DNA of 5,222 nucleotides from the NCBI GenBank assembly GCA_030604165.1, contig JAUVWK010000224.1, positions 1 to 5,222 of the forward strand. Direction: 5' to 3'. Positions 1 to 5,203 of the stretch are shown here, one piece after another (the first letter of the stretch is position 1; each line of letters begins with the position of its first letter). Under the pieces are notes generated by a model. That model saw nothing but the letters and a program-made list of their open reading frames with translations. It had not been told where the DNA came from and searched no databases. The position numbers were made by a program, and so were the translations under genes. The DNA comes from Alphaproteobacteria bacterium (GTDB lineage: Bacteria > Pseudomonadota > Alphaproteobacteria > UBA828).

Positions 1-698
1 AGGTGGACAAATTCTCGATCAATGAAACCGAGCCCGGTTTCGCGAACGACGAGTCCGAGTATTTCGGATTTTACGTCCAGAAAGGTTTGTTCGAGGAGTA
101 CCGCCGTTTCCAATATGAGGGGCCGAAACCGGGTCACGAGATGGCGGATTTCGCGACCTATCACCAGACTCGCGGCCTGCGCTGGCCGGTGATCGGGGGC
201 AAGGAGACGCGTTGGCGTTTCCGCGAAGGCTATGATCCCCATGTCAAGCCTGGCGAGGAGGTACGCTTTTACGGCAAGCCTGACGGCCGGGCGAACATCA
301 TTTTCGCTCCCTTTGAGCCGGCCGCGGAATCTCCCGACGCCACCTACGATCTGTGGCTATCGACCGGCCGCGTTCTGGAGCACTGGCACTCGGGTTCGAT
401 GACCCGACGGGTGCCGGAGCTTCATCGCGCCTATCCCAGCGCCAAGGTGTACATGCACCCGGACGACGCCGCGGCGCGCGGTCTCAAACGCGGTCAGGCC
501 GCCATGATCCAGACCCGTCGCGGTGAAGTCGCGACCCGCGTGGAAACCCGCGGCCGCAACCGCCCGCCGCGCGGGCTCGTCTTCATGCCGTGGTTCGACG
601 CCAGTCAGCTGGTCAACAAAATAACCCTGGACGCCACCGATCCGCTTTCGAAAGAGACGGATTACAAGAAATGCGCCTGTCGGGTCGTCAAGACCTGA
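1..698 (+). CDS. napA: Periplasmic nitrate reductase catalytic subunit NapA, C-terminal 231 residues (5' end outside window)
   Basis: NapA reduces nitrate to nitrite in the periplasm at a Mo-bis-MGD centre and takes electrons from NapB. Only the C-terminal part is here; full NapA is about 830 residues, so the N-terminal Tat signal, the 4Fe-4S motif and most of the Mo domain lie upstream. The reading frame is open from the window edge; the GTG at 3 is an internal codon, not a start. Diagnostic blocks are STGRVLEHWHSGSMTRRVPE (about residues 119-138 of this fragment), then RRGEV, ETRGRNRPPRG, and the terminal TLDATDPLSKETDYKKCA block, all typical of the cofactor-binding C-terminal domain of NapA. 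The segment with GFYVQKGLFEEY and LRWPVIGGKETRWRFREGYD resembles the Paracoccus-type NapA more than the E. coli one. The TGA stop at 696-698 lies 24 nt before the napG start, consistent with one operon. Confidence 0.97.
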   Translation, partial: VDKFSINETEPGFANDESEYFGFYVQKGLFEEYRRFQYEGPKPGHEMADFATYHQTRGLRWPVIGGKETRWRFREGYDPHVKPGEEVRFYGKPDGRANIIFAPFEPAAESPDATYDLWLSTGRVLEHWHSGSMTRRVPELHRAYPSAKVYMHPDDAAARGLKRGQAAMIQTRRGEVATRVETRGRNRPPRGLVFMPWFDASQLVNKITLDATDPLSKETDYKKCACRVVKT

Positions 699-722
699 TG
701 GCGATGACGAAGGCATGGAGCC

Positions 723-1292
723 GTGATCAAGGACCGCCCCGACAAGGACGGCGGCCAGAGCCGGCGGCAGTTCATGGCGGCCTCGGCGCGGACTGCGTGC
801 GGGGTCGGGCTTGCCGGCCTGGCCCTCGGTATCCTGGCAAACCGCGGCGGGGCCTTGCCGGCGGTGGCCCTGCGCCCGCCGGGCGCGCGGGACGAGCCGG
901 ACTTTCTCGGGGCCTGCGTGCGCTGCGGTTTGTGCGTGCGCGACTGCCCCTACCCGACACTGGCGCTCGCGAAGTTCGGTGAGAACGTGCCTGTCGGCAC
1001 ACCCTTTTTCGTGGCCCGGCGCGCCGCCTGCGAGATGTGCGAGGACATCCCCTGCGTGGCTGCCTGCCCGACCGGCGCGCTCGCGCCGGAGCTGCGCAAC
1101 ATCGACGACGCGGACATGGGGCTCGCGGCCTTGACGGATGAAGAGACCTGCCTGAATTTTCAGGGGCTGCGTTGCGACGTTTGCGACCGCGGCGTTTTCG
1201 CTTTCAGCTTTCGTTTCGATAACCGCCTGTCAGCCGCCAATCGACACCAAGCCGGCGCCGCGGGCCAGTCGGCGCACCGCCACGCCGCATGA
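723..1292 (+). CDS. napG: NapG-type ferredoxin protein, truncated and fused in frame to the C-terminal tail of NapH
   Basis: NapG is a Tat-exported protein with four 4Fe-4S clusters that works with the membrane protein NapH in quinol oxidation for nitrate reduction. The chosen GTG start at 723 has GAAGG 9 nt upstream, and no in-frame ATG is nearby. Visible in the 189-residue product are a twin-arginine motif SRRQFM (residues 13-18) followed by a hydrophobic stretch, cluster 1 (C65, C68, C71, C75), cluster 2 (C103, C106, C111, C115) and the start of cluster 3 (C143, C151, C154, in LNFQGLRCDVC). Normal NapG continues with xxxCP, a further ~75-100 residues and a fourth cluster. Here the sequence turns instead into GVFAFSFRFDNR and a polar tail, which matches the end of NapH (DVFxFxxRF after its last CxxxC). 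The fourth cysteine of cluster 3 and all of cluster 4 are missing, so the product is probably not a working NapG. The frame is intact with no internal stop. Identification as NapG is strong; the fusion is inferred from remembered family sequences. Confidence 0.88.
   Translation: MIKDRPDKDGGQSRRQFMAASARTACGVGLAGLALGILANRGGALPAVALRPPGARDEPDFLGACVRCGLCVRDCPYPTLALAKFGENVPVGTPFFVARRAACEMCEDIPCVAACPTGALAPELRNIDDADMGLAALTDEETCLNFQGLRCDVCDRGVFAFSFRFDNRLSAANRHQAGAAGQSAHRHAA
1191..1292 (+). pseudogene. napH: Remnant of napH (C-terminal ~33 codons only), joined to napG
   Basis: NapH is normally an approximately 290-residue polytopic membrane ferredoxin that sits between napG and napB in napAGHBC operons. 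Here only a stretch resembling its extreme C terminus remains: GVFAFSFRFDNR followed by a polar, low-complexity tail ending at the TGA at 1290-1292. NapH proteins typically end CGRCxDVC-x2-DVFxFxxRF, so this alignment puts the junction close to 1185-1193, just after the NapG-derived CDVCDR. No transmembrane segment of NapH is present anywhere between napG and napB. The location, exactly where napH should end before napB, supports the reading. Without a database search the exact breakpoint is uncertain, and random frame extension is a less likely alternative. Confidence 0.65.
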
Positions 1293-1353
1293 TGGATCCA
1301 CACCCCATGACACAAGACGAGAATGGCTGGAGTCGAAGGCCGGCTCGGCACAT

Positions 1354-1359
1354 AAGGAG
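1354..1359 (+). promoter_or_regulatory. Ribosome binding site of napB
   Basis: AAGGAG lies 7 nt before the ATG at 1367 and 10 nt before the second ATG at 1370. It decides the napB start in favour of 1367/1370, because the in-frame ATG at 1289 (overlapping the upstream TGA) and the one at 1307 have no comparable purine-rich site. Confidence 0.8.
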
Positions 1360-1366
1360 AAGGGCG

Positions 1367-1819
1367 ATGATGAAACGTTCGCTCGGCATATTGCTCACGG
1401 CGATTTTCTTCTCGGTCGCCGTCGCACCGAACCTAAATGCCCAAGAGGGGCCGGTGCAGTCGCTGCGAGGAGCCACGGCGATCGACGAAACCGCCGCCGT
1501 GCCGGACGTCCGGCGCCAAGACACGCCGGACCACCGTTTTCGGCGCAGCTATCGTCAGCAACCGCCGCTGATCCCGCACAAGATGAACAAGTACCAGATA
1601 AACCTGAAGGTCAACCAATGCCTCGGCTGTCACAACTGGCCCTATAACGTAGACGCCGGTGCGCCGAAGATCAGTGAGACCCATTACATGAGCCGCGAAG
1701 GCGCGGCCCTCGACGTGGTCGCGCGCACGCGTTGGTTCTGCACCCAATGCCATGTACCGCAGGTCCGGACCCGGGCGCTGGTGCCGAATACCTTCAAATC
1801 GCCAGCCGAAATCGATTAA
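1367..1819 (+). CDS. napB: Periplasmic nitrate reductase dihaem cytochrome c subunit NapB
   Basis: NapB is the small periplasmic electron-transfer subunit that passes electrons from NapC to NapA. The 150-residue product starts with a Sec signal peptide (MMKRS, then a hydrophobic core, probable cleavage after LNA at residue 25). It carries two haem c motifs, CLGCH at 85-89 and CTQCH at 125-129. H71 in the LIPHKM segment and H106 in SETHYMSREG sit where the distal haem-iron ligands of NapB are found. The frame stays open upstream to 1289, but that would add 26 residues, several of them arginines, ahead of a good signal peptide and has no ribosome site, so 1367 is preferred. It follows the napG/napH fusion by 74 nt and precedes napC by 63 nt, in one operon. 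Length and motifs are normal for NapB. Confidence 0.96.
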   Translation: MMKRSLGILLTAIFFSVAVAPNLNAQEGPVQSLRGATAIDETAAVPDVRRQDTPDHRFRRSYRQQPPLIPHKMNKYQINLKVNQCLGCHNWPYNVDAGAPKISETHYMSREGAALDVVARTRWFCTQCHVPQVRTRALVPNTFKSPAEID

Positions 1820-1882
1820 TTTGAAAGCGTTGAGACCGTTGCTGCCCTCCGGACGCCCCCTCATGATGGATGAACGATAGCC

Positions 1883-2521
1883 ATGAGCGATGATGCATCG
1901 AAATCCGAACCACCAAGGCGCAACGTCGTCGTGCGCGTATGGCGAATTCTGTCCCGGCCGAACGCCAAATACTCGCTCGGTAGCTTGCTCGTTCTCGGTT
2001 TCTTCCTGGGCCTCTTGTCTTGGGGCGGTTTCAACTGGGCGATCGAAGCGTCCAATACCGAGAATTTCTGCATTTCGTGTCACGAGATGGAGCAGAACGT
2101 CTATCGCGAATACAAGCGCACGGTGCACTACAACAACCGTACCGGAGTGCGCGCGACCTGCCCGGACTGCCATGTCCCGAAATCCTGGGTCCACAAGCTT
2201 GTCCGTAAGGTACAGGCGACCAACGAGCTGTTTCACCACTTGGGCGGGACGATCAACACGCGCGAAAAATACGAGGGCCGACGGCTGAAGCTGGCCGAGA
2301 GCGTGTGGAAGACCATGCGCGAGACCGATTCGCGCGAATGCCGCAACTGTCACAATTACAAATATATGGATTTTACGACCCAGGAAAAACGCGCCCGCAA
2401 CCGCCATGACGACGCCATCAACGAGGGCAAGACCTGTATCGATTGCCACCAGGGAATCGCCCATGAGCTTCCGGCCGGATATCAGCCACCGCTCGAGAGC
2501 AGGGCTGAGGAGCAAGGCTAA
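1883..2521 (+). CDS. napC: Membrane-anchored tetrahaem cytochrome c NapC, quinol dehydrogenase
   Basis: NapC oxidises quinol at the periplasmic face of the inner membrane and delivers electrons to NapB/NapA. The 212-residue protein has a short cytoplasmic N terminus with basic residues, one uncleaved transmembrane segment at about residues 31-53, and a periplasmic domain with four haem c motifs: CISCH (63-67), CPDCH (93-97), CRNCH (153-157) and CIDCH (185-189). The first motif continues as CxxCHxM (M69), typical of the NapC/NirT/NrfH family. The length matches NapC (about 200 residues), with no extra haem or C-terminal extension, so NirT/TorC-like relatives are less likely, and the position after napB settles the call. 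The start at 1883 has only a weak upstream purine run. With napG/napH damaged, NapC would be the only apparent quinol-oxidising partner left in this operon. Confidence 0.95.
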   Translation: MSDDASKSEPPRRNVVVRVWRILSRPNAKYSLGSLLVLGFFLGLLSWGGFNWAIEASNTENFCISCHEMEQNVYREYKRTVHYNNRTGVRATCPDCHVPKSWVHKLVRKVQATNELFHHLGGTINTREKYEGRRLKLAESVWKTMRETDSRECRNCHNYKYMDFTTQEKRARNRHDDAINEGKTCIDCHQGIAHELPAGYQPPLESRAEEQG

Positions 2522-2544
2522 GCGGGGCGCTTATACCAAGCAAA

Positions 2545-2572
2545 GGGCCCCCGCCCAAAGGCGCGGGGGCCC
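2545..2572. terminator. GC-rich hairpin, probable shared terminator of the nap and gro operons
   Basis: GGGCCCCCGC at 2545-2554 pairs perfectly with GCGGGGGCCC at 2563-2572, giving a 10-bp stem with an 8-nt loop. It lies between the napC stop (2521) and the groEL stop (2603, opposite strand), so it is placed to end both transcripts. Only short T runs follow: three T residues on the - strand side and a mixed ATCCTGTTC on the + side. Termination strength is therefore inferred from the stem and the position. Confidence 0.75.
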
Positions 2573-2602
2573 CATCCTGTTCACGACAACGAGCGGCGCG
2601 CG

Positions 2603-4273
2603 CTACATACCCATGCCGCCCATACCGCCCATACCGCCCATACCGCCCATGCCGCCCATCGCACTCATGTCGGCCATGGGCGGCGGTTTTTTGTCGGGCA
2701 ACTCGGCCACCATCGCCTCGGTGGTGATCAATAGACCCGCGATCGAGGCGGCGTCCTGCAGGGCGACGCGCACGACTTTGGCCGGGTCGATGATGCCGGC
2801 GCGGAACATGTCGCAATATTTCGCCGCCTGCGCGTCGTAGCCCCGGTTGCGGTCTTTTTGCTCCAGCAGTTTTCCGACCACCAGCGAGCCGTCCGCCCCG
2901 GCGTTGTCGGCGATCAGCCGCGCCGGCGCGCGGATGGCCTTGCGGACGATAGCGATACCGCGGTCCTGGTCCGCGTTTTCGCCCGTTAGCTTGTCGAGAA
3001 CCCGGCCGGCATAGAGCAGCGCGGCGCCGCCGCCGGCGACGATGCCCTCCTGCACCGCGGCCTGCGTCGCGTGCAAGGCGTCTTCCATGAGATCCTTGCG
3101 CTCCTTGACCTCGACTTCGCTGCCGCCGCCGACGCGCAATACGGCCACGCCGCCCACCAGTTTCGCCAGACGCTCTTGGTAGCGCTCCTCGTCATATTCC
3201 GAATCGGTCTCCTCCATCATCTTGCGCAACTGGTTGCAACGCCTGGTGATTTCGGACTTCTTACCGGCGCCTCCAACGATGGTGGTCTCGTCCTTGGTGA
3301 TGGTGGCGCGTTTGGCCTGGCCAAGCATGTCGAGCGTGGCGTGCTCGAGCTTGACGCCCAGATCCTCGGCGATCAACTGGCCGCCGGTCAGAATGGCGAT
3401 GTCCTGAAGCATGGCCGTGCGCCGTTCGCCAAAGGCCGGGGCCTTGGCGGCCACGACCTTGAGCCCGCCGCGCAGCCGGTTGACGACCAGGGTCGCCAAG
3501 GCTTCGCCCTCGACGTCCTCGGCGATGATCAAAAGGGGCCGATCGGTTTTCGCCACCAGCTCCAACACCGGAAGCAATCCTTGCATGGCGGTGATCTTGG
3601 TTTCGTAGAGCAGGATGTAGGGGTTTTCGAGGTCGGCCAGCATCTTTTCGGCGTTGGTGACAAAATAGGGTGAAATATAGCCCTTGTTGAACAGCATCCC
3701 CTCGACGATGTCGAGCTCGCTATCCAGGCTCTTCGCCTCTTCGATCGTGATCACGCCTTCCTTGCCGACGCGCTCCATGGCCTCGGAAATCATGGCCCCC
3801 ACGCTCGGGTTGTTGTTGGCGGCGACCGAGCCGATCTGCGCCACCTCAGCGTGGCTGGACACTCGCTTGGCACGCTTTTGCAGCTCGGAAACCACGGCCC
3901 TGACCGCAAGGTCCACGCCCCGCTTCAGATCCATCGGGTTCATGCCAGCCGCGACCGCCATGGTGCCCTCGCGAGCGATTGCCTGCGCCAGAATTGTCGC
4001 TGTCGTGGTGCCGTCGCCGGCTTTTTCGTTGGTCTTGCTGGCCACCTCGCGCAGCATCTGGGCGCCCATGTTCTCGAACTTGTCGGCCAGCTCGATTTCC
4101 TTGGCCACGGCGACGCCGTCCTTGGTGACGCGGGGCACGCCGCCGGAGCGGTCCAGCACCACGTTGCGCCCCTTGGGCCCGAGCGTCACCTTGACCGCAT
4201 TGGCCAAAATATCGACTCCGCGCATGAGACGCTCGCGCCCCTCGCTGGAGGCTTGAATCTGTTTCGCAGCCAT
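2603..4273 (-). CDS. groEL: 60-kDa chaperonin GroEL
   Basis: GroEL forms the double heptameric ring that, with the GroES lid and ATP, folds cytosolic proteins. The product has 556 residues (E. coli has 548) and aligns with E. coli GroEL without gaps up to about residue 525, so E. coli numbering can be used. The nucleotide site is intact: TLGPKGRN (30-37), D52 in KDGVAV, GDGTTT (86-91) and D398 in EDALHAT. Apical residues that bind client and GroES are kept (Y199, Y203, F204, L234, L237, L259, V263, V264). R452 at the ring interface is kept, and E461 is D. Oddities are G at position 44, where the usual sequence is SFGAP (here SGGVP), a C at 346 in an unusual apical-domain end segment, and C487. 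The tail is GGM repeats. It follows groES by 15 nt; purine-rich AGGGG and AAGG stretches precede its ATG. The substitutions may indicate a secondary groEL copy, but the operon is complete and CIRCE-controlled. Confidence 0.98.
   Translation of the reverse strand: MAAKQIQASSEGRERLMRGVDILANAVKVTLGPKGRNVVLDRSGGVPRVTKDGVAVAKEIELADKFENMGAQMLREVASKTNEKAGDGTTTATILAQAIAREGTMAVAAGMNPMDLKRGVDLAVRAVVSELQKRAKRVSSHAEVAQIGSVAANNNPSVGAMISEAMERVGKEGVITIEEAKSLDSELDIVEGMLFNKGYISPYFVTNAEKMLADLENPYILLYETKITAMQGLLPVLELVAKTDRPLLIIAEDVEGEALATLVVNRLRGGLKVVAAKAPAFGERRTAMLQDIAILTGGQLIAEDLGVKLEHATLDMLGQAKRATITKDETTIVGGAGKKSEITRRCNQLRKMMEETDSEYDEERYQERLAKLVGGVAVLRVGGGSEVEVKERKDLMEDALHATQAAVQEGIVAGGGAALLYAGRVLDKLTGENADQDRGIAIVRKAIRAPARLIADNAGADGSLVVGKLLEQKDRNRGYDAQAAKYCDMFRAGIIDPAKVVRVALQDAASIAGLLITTEAMVAELPDKKPPPMADMSAMGGMGGMGGMGGMGGMGM
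2612..2656. repeat. Five 9-bp tandem repeats encoding the GroEL GGM tail
   Basis: Five consecutive 9-bp units lie within the 3' end of groEL: three identical CATACCGCC units at 2621-2647, flanked on each side by a CATGCCGCC unit. On the coding strand they give the Gly-Gly-Met repeats of the disordered C-terminal tail. Such GGM tails are common in GroEL. The near-identity of the units makes copy-number change by slippage plausible. Confidence 0.9.
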
Positions 4274-4288
4274 CCGCCTTGCCCCTGT

Positions 4289-4576
4289 CTATTCGATTTT
4301 GCCCATGACGTCGGATTCTTTCATGATCAGCAACTCCTCGCCGTCCACCTTGACCTCGGTGCCGGACCATTTACCGAACAGAATCCGATCGCCTTTCTTA
4401 ACGTCGAGCGCGTGCAACTTACCGTCGTCGCCGCGTTCGCCCGGACCGGCCGCAATCACCTTGCCTTCTTGGGGTTTCTCTTGCGCGGTGTCGGGGAGGA
4501 TGATGCCCCCTGCGGTTTTTTCCTCTTGTTCCACTCGGCGAACCAGCACACGGTCGTGCAGCGGCTTAATCTTCAT
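4289..4576 (-). CDS. groES: 10-kDa co-chaperonin GroES
   Basis: GroES forms the heptameric lid of the GroEL chamber. The 95-residue product has normal family length and all the usual blocks: IKPLHDRVLVRR at the N terminus, the mobile loop around residues 16-32 with the GGIIL segment (23-27) that docks onto the GroEL apical domains, PQEGKVIAAGPG in the middle, and GDRILFGKWSGTEV and the LLIMKESDVMG ending. The wording EKTAGGIILPDTAQEKPQEG is closest in my memory to alphaproteobacterial GroES. It is the first gene of the operon, 15 nt ahead of groEL. The ATG is preceded by AGGGAG with 9-nt spacing. Transcription should start near 4675 and be repressed by HrcA at the CIRCE site. Confidence 0.98.
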   Translation of the reverse strand: MKIKPLHDRVLVRRVEQEEKTAGGIILPDTAQEKPQEGKVIAAGPGERGDDGKLHALDVKKGDRILFGKWSGTEVKVDGEELLIMKESDVMGKIE

Positions 4577-4585
4577 GCCTTGTCT

Positions 4586-4591
4586 CTCCCT
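4586..4591 (-). promoter_or_regulatory. Ribosome binding site of groES
   Basis: On the - strand AGGGAG ends 9 nt before the groES ATG (4574-4576), within AGGGAGAGACAAGGC. An AAGG lies closer to the start. This supports the chosen start, which also gives the usual MKIKPLHDR N terminus. Confidence 0.7.
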
Positions 4592-4650
4592 AGGTCAGGT
4601 CGCGTCACGTTTAACGAATTCAATAAGTTTTTCTATCGGTTGGCCCGACA

Positions 4651-4677
4651 TTAGCACTCTCCAGCATCGAGTGCTTG
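4651..4677. promoter_or_regulatory. CIRCE operator (HrcA binding site) of groESL
   Basis: The sequence TTAGCACTC, 9-nt spacer, GAGTGCTTG matches the CIRCE consensus TTAGCACTC-N9-GAGTGCTAA, with a perfect left arm and 7 of 9 in the right arm as read on the + strand. HrcA is known to bind CIRCE as a dimer and repress groESL until heat or misfolded protein titrates the chaperonin that keeps HrcA active. Here the element starts 4 nt downstream of the -10 box and covers the predicted transcription start, so it can block RNA polymerase directly and also lies in the 5' end of the mRNA. The hrcA gene itself is not in the window. Confidence 0.93.
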
Positions 4678-4681
4678 CGCT

Positions 4682-4710
4682 ATTTTGAAAAGCTTCGCGC
4701 AGCCTGTCAA
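4682..4710 (-). promoter_or_regulatory. Sigma-70-type promoter of groESL
   Basis: On the - strand TTGACA (positions 4710-4705, a perfect -35) is followed by exactly 17 nt and CAAAAT (4687-4682, 4 of 6 to TATAAT). The expected start is near 4675, inside the CIRCE element, leaving a leader of about 100 nt before groES. I saw no convincing heat-shock sigma (RpoH) promoter, so heat control probably comes through HrcA. Confidence 0.8.
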
Positions 4711-5061
4711 TAAGCCCCTGCCGAGCACGGCGGCTGCACGCTAGGCGGTGTCCATTCCAGTGACATCGGTTCCGGGGCCGGCGCCGATCGAACGAATACC
4801 GCGCCCCCTCACCGCCACCCTCCCCGTCCTGGTTAAGACCGTCATCGGCGGCACCGAATCCCGACCAACCGAGCCACGGGCGAGCCGTGCGGCGTTCCGC
4901 TATTTAGAGGTATCCGCCCCATCCAAAAAGGGTATCGGCGCACCACACCTTATCGCCGGCTTTTGCGCTGTCTCTCCCTCCGTTTCATTTTCCGTCCTCG
5001 AAAGATCAATCCTCATTATTCGGCAGAATACCAAAATCGTTCGAAGTATATCTTCAGGTCT

Positions 5062-5108
5062 AGTTGACGTGCACTTGCGTATCATGCTGGTTCTAAAGCA
5101 AGTCAACT
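5062..5108. repeat. Imperfect inverted repeat in the AT-rich intergenic region
   Basis: The right arm GCAAGTCAACT (5098-5108) is the reverse complement of AGTTGACTTGC. The left arm contains the same letters as AGTTGA (5062-5067) and CTTGC (5074-5078), separated by a 6-nt bulge CGTGCA. The loop is 19 nt. It could be a regulator site or a weak RNA fold, and no known operator is recognised. Confidence 0.45.
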
Positions 5109-5115
5109 CAATAGC

Positions 5116-5145
5116 TCAACAATATGTCGAGTAAATATTTATTAT
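5116..5145 (+). promoter_or_regulatory. Weak promoter-like pair ahead of the gene at 5204
   Basis: TCAACA (5116-5121, 4 of 6 to TTGACA), 18 nt, then TATTAT (5140-5145, 5 of 6 to TATAAT) reads towards the ATG at 5204. In AT-rich DNA such matches arise easily by chance. The conspicuous TTGACA at 5161-5166 has no -10 box at the right distance (the site falls in GC-rich hairpin sequence), so it is not preferred. Confidence 0.25.
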
Positions 5146-5173
5146 CGGGAAGATCGATATTTGACAGACGGAA

Positions 5174-5190
5174 CGACGCCACGAGCGTCG
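5174..5190 (+). other. Small perfect hairpin just upstream of the ribosome site at 5191
   Basis: CGACGC (5174-5179) pairs with GCGTCG (5185-5190) around a 5-nt CACGA loop. The stem ends directly against GGGGAAG, the likely ribosome binding site of the gene starting at 5204. In RNA it could influence access to that site or stabilise the 5' end; this role is inferred from position only. Confidence 0.45.
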
Positions 5191-5203
5191 GGGGAAGAAA
5201 AAA

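Larger units (their letters stand above)
4741..5203. other. Intergenic region without a recognisable gene, AT-rich on its right half
   Basis: This gap separates the groESL promoter from the probable gene starting at 5204. Open frames exist on both strands (4748-5134 on +, 4900-5106 on -), but neither has a recognisable domain, a good ribosome site or convincing composition, so I do not call them. The left part (4741-4960) is GC-rich like the flanking genes. From 4981 to 5160 my hand count gives 69 G+C in 180 (38%). The gap holds an imperfect inverted repeat (5062-5108), a 13-bp near-palindrome GAAGTATATCTTC (5043-5055), an AT palindrome TAAATATTTA (5132-5141) and a hairpin (5174-5190). It is probably the regulatory region of the rightward gene, possibly mixed with decayed sequence. 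Confidence 0.6.

Noticed and set aside
698..720. ATG codons at 698, 704 and 715 as alternative napG starts
   Set aside because: None is in the NapG frame. The GTG at 723 gives the expected short N terminus before the twin-arginine motif and has GAAGG 9 nt upstream.
1433..2515. A 360-codon open frame on the - strand opposite napB and napC
   Set aside because: It is the antisense shadow of two clearly identified cytochrome genes in GC-rich DNA and has no recognisable protein features.
3071..4654. Long + strand open frames opposite groEL and groES
   Set aside because: They are shadows of highly conserved chaperonin genes; no signals or domains support them.
4614..4716. CTTATTGA repeated on the - strand in the groESL promoter and again in its leader, suggesting a second promoter
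   Set aside because: The copy in the leader has no -10 box at a suitable distance.
4581..4979. An 11-base word TGTCTCTCCCT occurring at 4581-4591 and 4969-4979
   Set aside because: The first copy is simply the complement of the groES ribosome site region. The second is low-complexity pyrimidine sequence, so coincidence is likely.
4741..5106. A - strand frame of 68 codons followed, after one TAG at 4900-4902, by 52 more open codons ending at 4741, suggesting a gene with a nonsense mutation
   Set aside because: I recognise no family in either half, and the upstream part lies in AT-rich, non-coding-looking sequence. It cannot be separated from chance without a search.
4748..5134. A 128-codon open frame on the + strand with a GTG start
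   Set aside because: It has no ribosome site, no recognisable domain and a composition that changes midway with the local GC. It looks like a chance open frame.
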